A DNA stretch of 64,000 nucleotides from Streptomyces nigra (GTDB lineage: Bacteria > Actinomycetota > Actinomycetes > Streptomycetales > Streptomycetaceae), in assembly GCF_003074055.1 (NCBI RefSeq), contig NZ_CP029043.1, positions 4,456,501 to 4,520,500 of the forward strand. Reading direction: 5' to 3'. Positions 51,091 through 58,915 of the stretch are shown here, one piece after another. Numbering within the stretch: position 1 is the first letter of the stretch; every line of letters starts with the position of its first letter. The notes under the pieces are model-generated. The model worked only from the letters and a program-made list of their open reading frames with translations. It searched no databases and was not told the origin of the DNA. Both the position numbers and the translations under genes were made by a program.

Positions 51091-51651
51091 TCAGGGGATC
51101 ACGACGACCGTGCGGCCGATCGTGGCGAACTTCCACATGGCCGTGCCGTCCGAGCGCGACTCGCGGATGCCGCCCGTCCGCGCGACCGGGTCCGGCTGCG
51201 GGGTGCCGCCCGGGACGGCCGCGCTGAACCCGATGGTCACGCCGTCCACCGACGCGAACCGCACCACGTGCTCCACCGGCAGCCCGTCGGTTCCGGTGAT
51301 CGAGCTGGAGCGGGACCCGACCGTGTAGGCGCCCGGCGCCGGGTCGACCGATCCGGGGGACACCCGGAACGTCCGCTTGACCTTGTCGCCGTTCCCGACC
51401 AGCCACACCCGGTCGTCGTCCAGCGAGTACACGACCCGCTCCCCGATGCCGGAGCCGGCGGGCAGCGCCTCCGGATCGTCGCTGTCCCGGGGAGCCTTGG
51501 AGGTGCTCACGCCGAGCGTGCCGCCGGTGCGTTCGCCCAGGTCGGGTGGGACGTTCGCGGCGGCCTGGAAGGTGAGGAACCCGACCGCTGCGAGGGCGGC
51601 CGCGGTCAGGCCCACGACGAATCCGGAACTGCTGCCCGCCACCGTCACCAC
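51091..51651 (-). CDS. L,D-transpeptidase-like protein lacking the catalytic cysteine
   Basis: The 186-residue protein has an N-terminal membrane segment (about 13-30) and a domain that reads like YkuD: RVVYSLDDDRVWLVGNGDKV at its start and GGIRESRSDGTAMWKFATIG then RTVVVIP at its end. In active enzymes that second motif is HGCVR or similar; here the cysteine is a glycine, so catalysis is unlikely. The frame continues upstream; GTG at 51651 or 51648 gives a sensible N-terminus. It converges on the 60-residue gene. Confidence 0.78.
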   Translation of the reverse strand: MVTVAGSSSGFVVGLTAAALAAVGFLTFQAAANVPPDLGERTGGTLGVSTSKAPRDSDDPEALPAGSGIGERVVYSLDDDRVWLVGNGDKVKRTFRVSPGSVDPAPGAYTVGSRSSSITGTDGLPVEHVVRFASVDGVTIGFSAAVPGGTPQPDPVARTGGIRESRSDGTAMWKFATIGRTVVVIP

Positions 51652-51753
51652 CTCAGCGTTCGCTCGCGCCACGTGATCACGCCGACCGTAGCAGTCACCG
51701 GCGGCCCGACCGGGGCGGCACTTCCGGCGCCCCGGGCGCCGTAGGCTGTTTGC

Positions 51754-52410
51754 GTGCTCTTGCTCGCTCTGGATACCGCCACCCCCGCCGTCACCGTCGC
51801 ACTGCACGACGGCACGGACGTCATCGCCTCCTCGAGCCAGGTGGACGCGCGCCGGCACGGCGAGCTGCTGCTGCCGGCCGTCGACCGGGTCCTCGCCGAG
51901 GCCGGTGTGAAGCTGGACGCCGTCACCGGCGTCGTCGTAGGCGTCGGCCCCGGCCCCTACACCGGGCTGCGAGTCGGCCTGATGACCGCCGACACCTTCG
52001 GGCTCGTCCTCGGCGTCCCCGTGCACGGCGTGTGCACGCTGGACGGCCTCGCCTACGCCGCCCACATCGAGAAGGGCCCCTTCGTCGTGGCGACGGACGC
52101 CCGGCGCAAGGAGGTCTACTGGGCGCGGTACGCCGACTCGCGTACCCGCCTGACCGAACCGGCCGTCGACCGGCCCGCCGACATCGCCGCCGAGGTCGCC
52201 GGGCTCCCGGCGGTCGGCGCCGGCGCGCTGCTCTACCCCGACACGTTCCCGCAGGTCCACGAGCCCGAGCATGTGTCGGCCGCCGCCCTGGCGGCCCTGG
52301 CCGCCGAGCGGCTGGCCGCCGGGGAGGAACTGCCCGCGCCCCGGCCGCTGTACCTGCGCCGCCCCGACGCCCAGGTCCCCAAGAACTACAAGGTGGTCAC
52401 CCCCAAGTGA
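51754..52410 (+). CDS. tsaB: tRNA t6A biosynthesis protein TsaB
   Basis: The 218-residue ASKHA-fold protein partners TsaD in t6A synthesis. MLLLALDTATPAVTVALHDG, HGELLLPAVDRVLAEAG and VGVGPGPYTGLRVGLMTA are diagnostic, and it lacks the metal-binding histidines of TsaD, as expected. GTG at 51754 is 6 nt after TAGGCT (51742-51747), so it is probably leaderless. It overlaps rimI by GTGA. Confidence 0.97.
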   Translation: MLLLALDTATPAVTVALHDGTDVIASSSQVDARRHGELLLPAVDRVLAEAGVKLDAVTGVVVGVGPGPYTGLRVGLMTADTFGLVLGVPVHGVCTLDGLAYAAHIEKGPFVVATDARRKEVYWARYADSRTRLTEPAVDRPADIAAEVAGLPAVGAGALLYPDTFPQVHEPEHVSAAALAALAAERLAAGEELPAPRPLYLRRPDAQVPKNYKVVTPK

Positions 52411-52958
52411 CCGGACCCGCGACCACCCCCGGCGGCGCCGAGGGCCCCACGCTGCGCGAGATGCGCTGGTGGGACATCGACTTCGTGCTGGCGCTGGAGA
52501 AGGAGCTGTTCCCCGAGGACGCCTGGTCCCGGGGCATGTTCTGGTCCGAACTGGCGCACTCCCGCGGAGCCGAGGCCACCCGCCGCTATGTCGTCGCCGA
52601 GGAGGACGGGCGTCTGGTCGGCTACGCCGGGCTGGCCTCCGCCGGCGATCTGGCCGACGTCCAGACCATCGCCGTCGCCCGCGACCACTGGGGGACCGGC
52701 CTCGGCGGTCGGCTGCTCGCCGAACTGCTCCGCGCCGCCACCGAGTTCGAGTGCGCCGAGGTGATGCTGGAGTGCCGGGTGGACAACGTCCGCGCCCAGC
52801 GGCTCTACGAGCGCTTCGGCTTCGAGGCGATCGGCTTCCGGCGCGGCTACTACCAGCCGGGGAACGTCGACGCCCTGGTGATGCGACTGACCACAGCGCC
52901 CGACAGCGGCAGCGCCTCGGGTGACGACTCCGTACAAGGAACTGAGATCAATGGCTGA
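52407..52958 (+). CDS. rimI: Ribosomal protein S18-alanine N-acetyltransferase
   Basis: The 183-residue GNAT enzyme acetylates the N-terminus of S18 in E. coli. LREMRWWDIDFVLALEKELF, ADVQTIAVARDHWGTGLGGR and ECRVDNVRAQRLYERFGFEA are RimI features. GTG at 52407 overlaps the tsaB stop by four bases, and the 3' end overlaps tsaD by eight, so translation of tsaB-rimI-tsaD is coupled. Confidence 0.93.
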   Translation: MTGPATTPGGAEGPTLREMRWWDIDFVLALEKELFPEDAWSRGMFWSELAHSRGAEATRRYVVAEEDGRLVGYAGLASAGDLADVQTIAVARDHWGTGLGGRLLAELLRAATEFECAEVMLECRVDNVRAQRLYERFGFEAIGFRRGYYQPGNVDALVMRLTTAPDSGSASGDDSVQGTEING

Positions 52959-54051
52959 CTCGCGGGACGAACCCCTCGTTCTGGGCATCGAGACCTCGTG
53001 CGACGAGACCGGCGTCGGCATCGTCCGCGGCACCACCCTCCTCGCCGACGCCGTCGCCTCCAGCGTCGACGAGCACGCCCGCTTCGGCGGTGTCGTGCCC
53101 GAGGTCGCCTCCCGGGCGCACCTGGAGGCCATGGTTCCGACGATCGACCGGGCGCTGAAGGAGGCGGGCGTGAGCGCCCGTGACCTCGACGGTGTGGCGG
53201 TCACGGCCGGTCCCGGCCTCGCGGGCGCCCTGCTGGTCGGCGTGTCGGCGGCCAAGGCGTACGCCTACGCGCTGGGCAAGCCGCTGTACGGCGTCAACCA
53301 CCTCGCCTCGCACATCTGCGTGGACCAGCTGGAGCACGGGCCGCTGCCCGAGCCGACGATGGCCCTGCTGGTGTCCGGCGGGCACAGCTCGCTGCTGCTG
53401 TCCTCCGACATCACCTCCGACGTCCGCCCGATGGGCGCGACCATCGACGACGCGGCCGGCGAGGCGTTCGACAAGATCGCCCGGGTGCTGAACCTCGGCT
53501 TCCCCGGCGGCCCCGTCATCGACCGCTACGCCCGCGAGGGCGACCCGGAGGCGATCGCGTTCCCGCGCGGTCTGACCGGGCCGCGCGACCCGGCGTACGA
53601 CTTCTCCTTCTCCGGTCTGAAGACCGCGGTCGCCCGCTGGATCGAGGCGAAGCGGGCCGTCGGCGAGGAGGTGCCGGTGCGGGACGTCGCGGCCTCCTTC
53701 CAGGAGGCGGTCGTCGACGTGCTGACCCGCAAGGCCGTACGGGCCTGCAAGGACGAGGGCGTCGACCATCTGATGATCGGCGGCGGCGTGGCCGCCAACT
53801 CCCGGCTGCGGGCGCTGGCCCAGGAGCGCTGCGAGGCGGCCGGCATCCGGCTGCGGGTGCCCCGCCCGAAGCTGTGCACGGACAACGGTGCGATGGTCGC
53901 CGCGCTCGGCGCCGAGATGGTCGCGCGCAACCGGGCGGCCTCCGACTGGGACCTGTCCGCGGACTCCTCGCTGCCGGTGACGGACCCGCATGTGCCGGGC
54001 ACCGGGCACGACCATGTGCACGAGGTGAGCAAGGAGAACCTGTACTCGTGA
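52951..54051 (+). CDS. tsaD: tRNA N6-adenosine threonylcarbamoyltransferase
   Basis: The 366-residue TsaD (Gcp/Kae1) transfers threonylcarbamoyl to A37 of tRNA. LVLGIETSCDETGVGI opens it; metal-ligand His117 and His121 lie in NHLASH; VSGGHSSLLL, FSFSGLKTAV, IGGGVAANSRLR and LCTDNGAMVA are typical. ATG at 52951 with AAGGA upstream is preferred to the frame start at 52921. A small gene starts within its stop (GTGA). Confidence 0.97.
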   Translation: MADSRDEPLVLGIETSCDETGVGIVRGTTLLADAVASSVDEHARFGGVVPEVASRAHLEAMVPTIDRALKEAGVSARDLDGVAVTAGPGLAGALLVGVSAAKAYAYALGKPLYGVNHLASHICVDQLEHGPLPEPTMALLVSGGHSSLLLSSDITSDVRPMGATIDDAAGEAFDKIARVLNLGFPGGPVIDRYAREGDPEAIAFPRGLTGPRDPAYDFSFSGLKTAVARWIEAKRAVGEEVPVRDVAASFQEAVVDVLTRKAVRACKDEGVDHLMIGGGVAANSRLRALAQERCEAAGIRLRVPRPKLCTDNGAMVAALGAEMVARNRAASDWDLSADSSLPVTDPHVPGTGHDHVHEVSKENLYS

Positions 54052-54326
54052 CCGTCGCCCTGATGTGGGAGGCGCGGGCGGTCCCCGGCCGGGGCGAGGA
54101 ACTGCTCGCCTGGGCGCGGGTGCAGGAGCTGCCCCGGCCGCCGCTGCGCCGGGAGACCTTCCGGGCGCCCCAGGACCGGGTCCTCGTCGTCACGTGGTGG
54201 GACGCGGACGCCGACGCCGAGGTGCCGGAACTGCCCGAACCGGACGCCGGTCTGGTGGTCCGGGCCGTGCACCGATGGCGGTTCGAGTCGCTCGGTACGG
54301 AGGGTTCCGGCCGGTCCGACGGGTGA
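54048..54326 (+). CDS. Small hypothetical protein coupled to tsaD
   Basis: The 92-residue protein starts at GTG 54048, overlapping the tsaD stop by four bases, so it is probably translated by re-initiation. Sequence near MWEARAVPGRGEELLAWARV suggests a ferredoxin-like (dimeric alpha/beta barrel) fold, and tryptophans are frequent (VVTWWDADAD, VHRWRFES). No catalytic motif is evident and I do not recognise a family. Its coupling hints at a role near t6A modification, but that is inference. Confidence 0.75.
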   Translation: MTVALMWEARAVPGRGEELLAWARVQELPRPPLRRETFRAPQDRVLVVTWWDADADAEVPELPEPDAGLVVRAVHRWRFESLGTEGSGRSDG

Positions 54327-54345
54327 GGGGGCCGACTCGGCAAAC

Positions 54346-54377
54346 CGAAGCTTTCGTGACGTCGCGCGAATGTTCCG
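54346..54377. promoter_or_regulatory. CGAA-N3-TTCG operators upstream of the LacI gene
   Basis: CGAAGCTTTCG (54346-54356) fits CGAA-N3-TTCG exactly, and CGAATGTTCCG (54367-54377) fits with one mismatch. They lie 61-92 bp before the LacI start and match the xylanase-promoter site, which suggests autoregulation. Confidence 0.65.
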
Positions 54378-54437
54378 GTGCGAAGACTCGGAAAGAAGGG
54401 GTTCGTCACGGGGCCGGGCGGGGTTACGATCGCCGCC

Positions 54438-55532
54438 ATGACAGCCCGTGAGACCGCTGAATCCCGGACGGCCGTGCCGGAGACCCGGTCGGCACCGTCG
54501 ACGGCGCCGACGGCCGGCCGCTCCGGGCGGACGGCCACGCTCGCCGAGATCGCCCGCGAGGCGGGTGTCTCGGCGCCGACTGTTTCGAAGGTCCTCAACG
54601 GGCGCGCGGACGTCGCCCCGGGCACCCGTACCCGTGTCGAGGAGCTGCTGCGCGCCCACGGCTACCGCCGACGGCGGGCCGAGACCGGCCGCTCGCCCCT
54701 GATCGACCTGGTCTTCCACGAGCTGGAGAGCGCGTGGGCGATGGAGGTCATCCGGGGCGTCGAGAACGTCGCCAGGGACGCGGGGCTCAGCGTCGTGCTC
54801 AGCGAGAGCGCCGGGCGCCTCACCCCGGGCCGGACCTGGGCCGACCAGGTCGCCGCCCGCCGCCCGCACGGCGTGATCCTCGTGCTGTCCGACCTCGACG
54901 AGTCGCAGCGCGCCCTGCTGACCAGCCGTTCCATCCCGTTCGTGGTGATGGACCCGGCGGGCGACCCGGGCGCCGACGTGCCGTCCATCGGCGCCACCAA
55001 CTGGCAGGGCGGCCTCGCCGCCACCCGGCATCTGATCGAGCTGGGGCACCGGCGGATCGGCGCGATCACCGGGCCGTCCCGGATGATGTGCAGCCGCGCC
55101 CGCCTCGACGGCTACCGCGCGGCCCTGGAGACCGCCGGGATGGCGGTCGATCAGAGCATGGTGCGCACCGGCGACTTCCACCATGAGACCGGCTACCGGC
55201 AGGGCCTGGAGCTGCTGCGCCGCCCGGACCGGCCCACCGCGGTCTTCGCGGGCAACGACCTGCAGGCGCTCGGCCTGTACGAGGCCGCGCGGGAGCTGGG
55301 GCTGCGGGTGCCGGAGGACCTGAGCGTGGTCGGGTTCGACGATCTGCCGGTCGCCCGGTGGGTCGGGCCGCCGCTGACGACCGTACGGCAGCCGCTGACG
55401 GAGATGGCGGAGGCGGCGGCGAAGCTGGTCCTCGACCTCGCCCGGGAGCAGACCGCCCCCACGGCGACCAGGATCGACCTGGCGACCAGCCTGGTGGTCC
55501 GCAGCAGCACGGCCCCGCCGCCGGAGCTCTGA
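54438..55532 (+). CDS. LacI-family transcriptional regulator
   Basis: The 364-residue regulator has a ~30-residue Ala/Thr/Arg leader, a LacI helix-turn-helix (about 33-80: TLAEIAREAGVSAPTVSKVL) and a periplasmic-binding-protein-like sensor domain (from about 88). ATG at 54438 lies 7 nt after TACGAT, again a leaderless pattern. CGAA-N3-TTCG sites lie on both sides of the gene, and one equals the site before the GH10 xylanase, so a xylan-derived sugar is a plausible inducer. It may also control the LCP gene downstream. Confidence 0.93.
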   Translation: MTARETAESRTAVPETRSAPSTAPTAGRSGRTATLAEIAREAGVSAPTVSKVLNGRADVAPGTRTRVEELLRAHGYRRRRAETGRSPLIDLVFHELESAWAMEVIRGVENVARDAGLSVVLSESAGRLTPGRTWADQVAARRPHGVILVLSDLDESQRALLTSRSIPFVVMDPAGDPGADVPSIGATNWQGGLAATRHLIELGHRRIGAITGPSRMMCSRARLDGYRAALETAGMAVDQSMVRTGDFHHETGYRQGLELLRRPDRPTAVFAGNDLQALGLYEAARELGLRVPEDLSVVGFDDLPVARWVGPPLTTVRQPLTEMAEAAAKLVLDLAREQTAPTATRIDLATSLVVRSSTAPPPEL

Positions 55533-55546
55533 CGCCCGCCGGGGAC

Positions 55547-55557
55547 CGAAACATTCG
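55547..55557. promoter_or_regulatory. CGAAACATTCG site between LacI and LCP genes
   Basis: This 11-mer is identical to the one at 4974-4984 in the xylanase promoter. It lies 15 bp after the LacI stop and 89 bp before the LCP gene, so it may regulate the latter. Confidence 0.6.
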
Positions 55558-55645
55558 GCCCCTTCCTGAGAGAAGTCTGAGAATTTCGCGAGAAAAGCGG
55601 CACCGGGCTCCCTGGCCGTAATAATTCGGACGTACGTTCCTCCCC

Positions 55646-56698
55646 ATGAGGGGACGTGGGCGGGCAGCGAGTGGGGACGACGACGGGGGGCGCGGGGGCC
55701 GGCGGGCGTCCGTATGGCGACGGGCGGGGATCGCCCTCGCGGCGTTACTGGCCCTGGCGATCGGGGTGGCGGCCTGGGCCTACCGGCATCTCGACGACAA
55801 CATCACGGGCGTCGACATCGACCAGGCGCTGGGCGACGACCGCCCGCCCCGGGCGATGACGACCCCGACGCCGTCGGCGTCGCCGCTGCCGACGGAGGCG
55901 CTGAACATCCTGGTCCTCGGCTCGGACTCGCGCAGCGGCGCCGACAACAAGAAGCTCGGCGGGGGCGACAGCGGGGGCGCACGCTCGGACACCGCGATGG
56001 TGTTCCACATCGACGCCGGGCGCACCGCGGCGACGGTCGTGAGCGTCCCGCGCGACACCCTGGTCGACCGGCCTTCCTGCCCGCTGCCGTCCGGCGGTTC
56101 GACCCGGCCGGCGTACCAGGCCATGTTCAACAGCGCCTACGCGCTGGGCGGTCCGGTGTGCGCGGTCAAGACGGTCGAGTCGCTGACCGGGGTGCGGATG
56201 GACCACTACGTCGAGCTCGACTTCTCCGGGTTCGCGAAGCTGGTGGACGCCCTCGGCGGGGTCACGGTCACCACGGACGAGGACATCCACGACGAGGACA
56301 GCCACCTCGACCTCGCGGCCGGCACGCACCACCTGGACGGCAAGCAGGCGCTGGCCCTGGCCCGCACCCGGCACGGCATCGGCAACGGCAGCGACCTGGG
56401 CCGTATCGAGCTCCAGCAGAAGCTGGTGAAGGCCCTGCTCGACCAGATCTCCGCCACCGACCTGCTCACCGACCCCGCGAAGCTCTACCGGGTCGCCGAC
56501 GCGGTGACCGGCGCCCTGACCACGGACACGGGCCTCGACTCGCTGAGCGAGCTGACCGGCCTGGGCCAGAGCCTGCGCGGATTGACGTCCGACACGGTCA
56601 GGACCGTGACCATGCCGGTGGTGCCCGCGCCGTCCAACCACAACAGGGTCGTGGCGGACGAGCCGGAGGCGGGCGAGCTGTGGAAGTCGCTGCGCTGA
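55646..56698 (+). CDS. LytR-CpsA-Psr (LCP) family cell-wall glycopolymer transferase
   Basis: The 350-residue protein has a membrane helix (about 26-44) and an extracytoplasmic LCP domain: LNILVLGSDSRSG, ARSDTAMVFHIDAGRTAATV, VSVPRDTLVD, FNSAYALGG and the conserved Asp/Arg cluster ARTRHGIGNGSDLGRIELQQ. LCP proteins attach glycopolymers to peptidoglycan. ATG at 55646. It could anchor envelope polymers of this strain; a link to the pgs-like product is speculative. Confidence 0.94.
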   Translation: MRGRGRAASGDDDGGRGGRRASVWRRAGIALAALLALAIGVAAWAYRHLDDNITGVDIDQALGDDRPPRAMTTPTPSASPLPTEALNILVLGSDSRSGADNKKLGGGDSGGARSDTAMVFHIDAGRTAATVVSVPRDTLVDRPSCPLPSGGSTRPAYQAMFNSAYALGGPVCAVKTVESLTGVRMDHYVELDFSGFAKLVDALGGVTVTTDEDIHDEDSHLDLAAGTHHLDGKQALALARTRHGIGNGSDLGRIELQQKLVKALLDQISATDLLTDPAKLYRVADAVTGALTTDTGLDSLSELTGLGQSLRGLTSDTVRTVTMPVVPAPSNHNRVVADEPEAGELWKSLR

Positions 56699-56807
56699 GA
56701 AAAGATTTCTCAGAAATCCCGGAGGACGTGTCGATCCGGCGGCCCGCCGTTCGACGCAGGGGTGAGAGGCCGGGAAGGGCCCGGTCACCGCAGCACGAGG
56801 AGTCACC

Positions 56808-57164
56808 ATGCCCCGATACCTGTCGCTCGTGAAGATCGACGAGGCGTCCGCCCCCGCCGAGGGTCCGAGCCCCGAGCTGATGCGGCGCATGGGCGAGCTG
56901 ATCGAGGAGGTCACCAAGGCGGGCGTCATGCTCGACACCGCCGGCCTGCTGCCGTCCGCGCAGGGGACCAGGGTGCACTGGGAGGGTGGCCGGATCTCCG
57001 TCACCGACGGGCCGTTCACCGAGGCCAAGGAGGTCGTCGGCGGGTACGCGCTCATGCAGTGCAAGGACAAGGCCGAGGCCATCGAGTGGACCACGCGGTT
57101 CCTGAAGGTCCACGAGGAGTTCTGGACCGTCACCTGCGAGGTGCGGGAGATCGCCGAGGGGTGA
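56808..57164 (+). CDS. YCII/DGPF-domain protein
   Basis: The 118-residue protein begins MPRYLSLVKIDEA and contains the family signature ISVTDGPFTEAKEVVGGYAL. DGPF proteins commonly sit next to ECF sigma factors of the group often called ECF42, as here, where the sigma gene starts 47 bp downstream. The biochemical role of DGPF proteins is not settled; they may modulate the sigma factor. ATG at 56808, with GAGGAG 5-6 nt upstream. Confidence 0.93.
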   Translation: MPRYLSLVKIDEASAPAEGPSPELMRRMGELIEEVTKAGVMLDTAGLLPSAQGTRVHWEGGRISVTDGPFTEAKEVVGGYALMQCKDKAEAIEWTTRFLKVHEEFWTVTCEVREIAEG

Positions 57165-57211
57165 GCCCGTCCGCTGGGCGCCGGGACCGGCAGGGTGTTC
57201 GATGGTGGGTT

Positions 57212-58798
57212 GTGGAGACATCGCGCGCCATCGACCCCGGGCCGGGCCGCGGCACCCCGTCCGGCCCCGATCCTCGTCCGGACTCCGGTACCCCGTCCGG
57301 CCCCGGCCCCCGGTCGGATACCGGCGTCCCGTCCGGCTCCGATCCCTGGTCGGCTTCCGGCGTCCCGTCCGGCTCCGATGCCTGGTCGGCTTCCGGCGTC
57401 CCGTCCGGCTCCGATGCCTGGTCGGCCTCCGGCGTCCCGTCCGGCTCCGATGCCTGGTCGGCCTCCGGCGTCCCGTCCGGCTCCGATCCCCGGTCGGACT
57501 TCGGCACCCCGTCCGGCCCAGCCCTCCGGCCGACGTCCGGCACCCCGTCCGCCGCCGATCCCCGGTCCGCCATCGAGACCGTCTTCCGGCTGGAGTTCGC
57601 CCGGGTCGTCGCCGCCGTCACCCGGATCGTCCGGGACGTCGGCATCGCCGAGGAACTGGCCCAGGACGCCCTCGTCGCCGCGCTGGAACAGTGGCCGCGC
57701 GACGGTGTGCCCGACCGGCCGGGCGCCTGGCTCACCGCCGCCGCCCGGCACCGTGCCGTCGACCTGGTCCGCCGCCGGGAGAACTACGCCCGCAAGCTCC
57801 GGGAGATCGGCCGGGACCTGGAGGACGTGCCACCGCCGCCGGAGCCCGCCGACCCCGACGCCATCGACGACGACCTGCTGCGGCTCGTCTTCACCACCTG
57901 CCACCCCGTGCTCTCCCCGGAGGCCCGCACCGCCCTCACCCTGCGGCTGGTCGGCGGTCTGACCACGGCCGAGATCGCCCGCGCCCACCTCGTCCCCGAG
58001 GCCACGGTCGCCCAGCGCGTGGTCCGCGCCAAGCGCACCCTGGCCCGCCGGAACGTGCCCTTCGAGGTGCCGTACGGACCCGACCGCGAGGCCCGGCTCG
58101 GCTCGGTCCTCGACGTCATCTACCTGATCTTCAACGAGGGGTACGCCGCCAGCGCGGGCGACGACTGGCTGCGCCCCGCGCTGTGCGAGGACGCGCTGCG
58201 GCTGGCCCGCCAGCTGGCCGCGCTGATGCCGAAGGAGCCCGAGGTGCACGGGCTCGCCTCGCTGCTGGAGTTCCAGGCGTCCCGCACGGCCGCCCGCACC
58301 GCCCCCGACGGCACGCCCGTCCTGCTGCGCGACCAGGACCGGCGCCGCTGGAACCGCATGCTCGTCGCCCGGGGCGTCGACGCCCTGGACCTGGCGAGCG
58401 CGACGGCCACGGGCGCCCCCGGGCCGTACGCCCTCCAGGCCGCCATCGCCGCCTGCCACGCGCACGCGTACACCTACGAGGAGACCGACTGGCGGACCAT
58501 CAGCACCCTCTACCGGCTGCTCGCCGCCCAGTCGCCGTCACCGGTGGTGGAGCTGAACCGTGCGGTGGCCGTGTCGATGGCCGAGGGCCCAGGACCCGCC
58601 CTGGAGATCGTCGACTCCCTCGCGGACGAACCCGCGCTGCGCGACTACCACTTGCTGCCGAGCGTGCGCGGCGATCTGCTGCTGCGCCTCGGCCGTACGG
58701 CGCAGGCGCGGGCGGCGTTCGAGCGCGCGGCGGCGCTGACGCGCAACGAGCAGGAGCGGGAGCTGCTGCTGAGACGGGCGGCGGACGCCACCCCTTAG
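57212..58798 (+). CDS. ECF sigma factor (ECF42-like) with tandem-repeat N-terminus
   Basis: The 528-residue protein begins at GTG 57212. Residues 14-121 are nine exact 12-residue repeats (consensus GVPSGSDAWSAS). The sigma region follows: region 2 at about 122-195 (ETVFRLEFARVVAAVTRIVR, AEELAQDALVAALEQWP) and region 4 at about 235-290 (LTLRLVGGLTTAEIARAHLV). A C-terminal helical extension of ~230 residues (IFNEGYAASAGD, VELNRAVAVSMAEGPGPALE) is typical of this group. No start codon lies between the repeats and region 2, so the repeat is part of the protein. It pairs with the upstream DGPF gene. Confidence 0.9.
   Translation: METSRAIDPGPGRGTPSGPDPRPDSGTPSGPGPRSDTGVPSGSDPWSASGVPSGSDAWSASGVPSGSDAWSASGVPSGSDAWSASGVPSGSDPRSDFGTPSGPALRPTSGTPSAADPRSAIETVFRLEFARVVAAVTRIVRDVGIAEELAQDALVAALEQWPRDGVPDRPGAWLTAAARHRAVDLVRRRENYARKLREIGRDLEDVPPPPEPADPDAIDDDLLRLVFTTCHPVLSPEARTALTLRLVGGLTTAEIARAHLVPEATVAQRVVRAKRTLARRNVPFEVPYGPDREARLGSVLDVIYLIFNEGYAASAGDDWLRPALCEDALRLARQLAALMPKEPEVHGLASLLEFQASRTAARTAPDGTPVLLRDQDRRRWNRMLVARGVDALDLASATATGAPGPYALQAAIAACHAHAYTYEETDWRTISTLYRLLAAQSPSPVVELNRAVAVSMAEGPGPALEIVDSLADEPALRDYHLLPSVRGDLLLRLGRTAQARAAFERAAALTRNEQERELLLRRAADATP
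57251..57574 (+). repeat. 36-bp coding minisatellite, nine units
   Basis: Nine contiguous 36-bp units run from 57251 to 57574. Units 5 and 6 (57395-57466) are identical, and units 3 and 4 differ from them by one or two bases; the outer units are more diverged. This pattern suggests recent expansion from the middle. Each unit begins GGCGTCCCGTCCGGCTCCGA or a variant. Confidence 0.92.
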
Positions 58799-58825
58799 GG
58801 CCTTTCGTTTGGAGCAGGCCGGGCT

Positions 58826-58848
58826 CCCGCGTACTGGTTGTACGCGGG
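58826..58848. terminator. Hairpin between convergent sigma and methyltransferase genes
   Basis: CCCGCGTAC (58826-58834) and GTACGCGGG (58840-58848) form a perfect 9-bp stem with loop TGGTT, 27 bp after the sigma stop. It probably ends both convergent transcripts. Confidence 0.65.
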
Positions 58849-58915
58849 TGGCCGGCCGGTGCGGCGAGAGGGCGTGCCGGGCGTCGAACGGCAGGCGGGA
58901 CTTTGCGGACACGGC

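Noticed and set aside
57251..57574. CRISPR array
   Set aside because: The repeats are contiguous without unique spacers and are in frame within a coding sequence.
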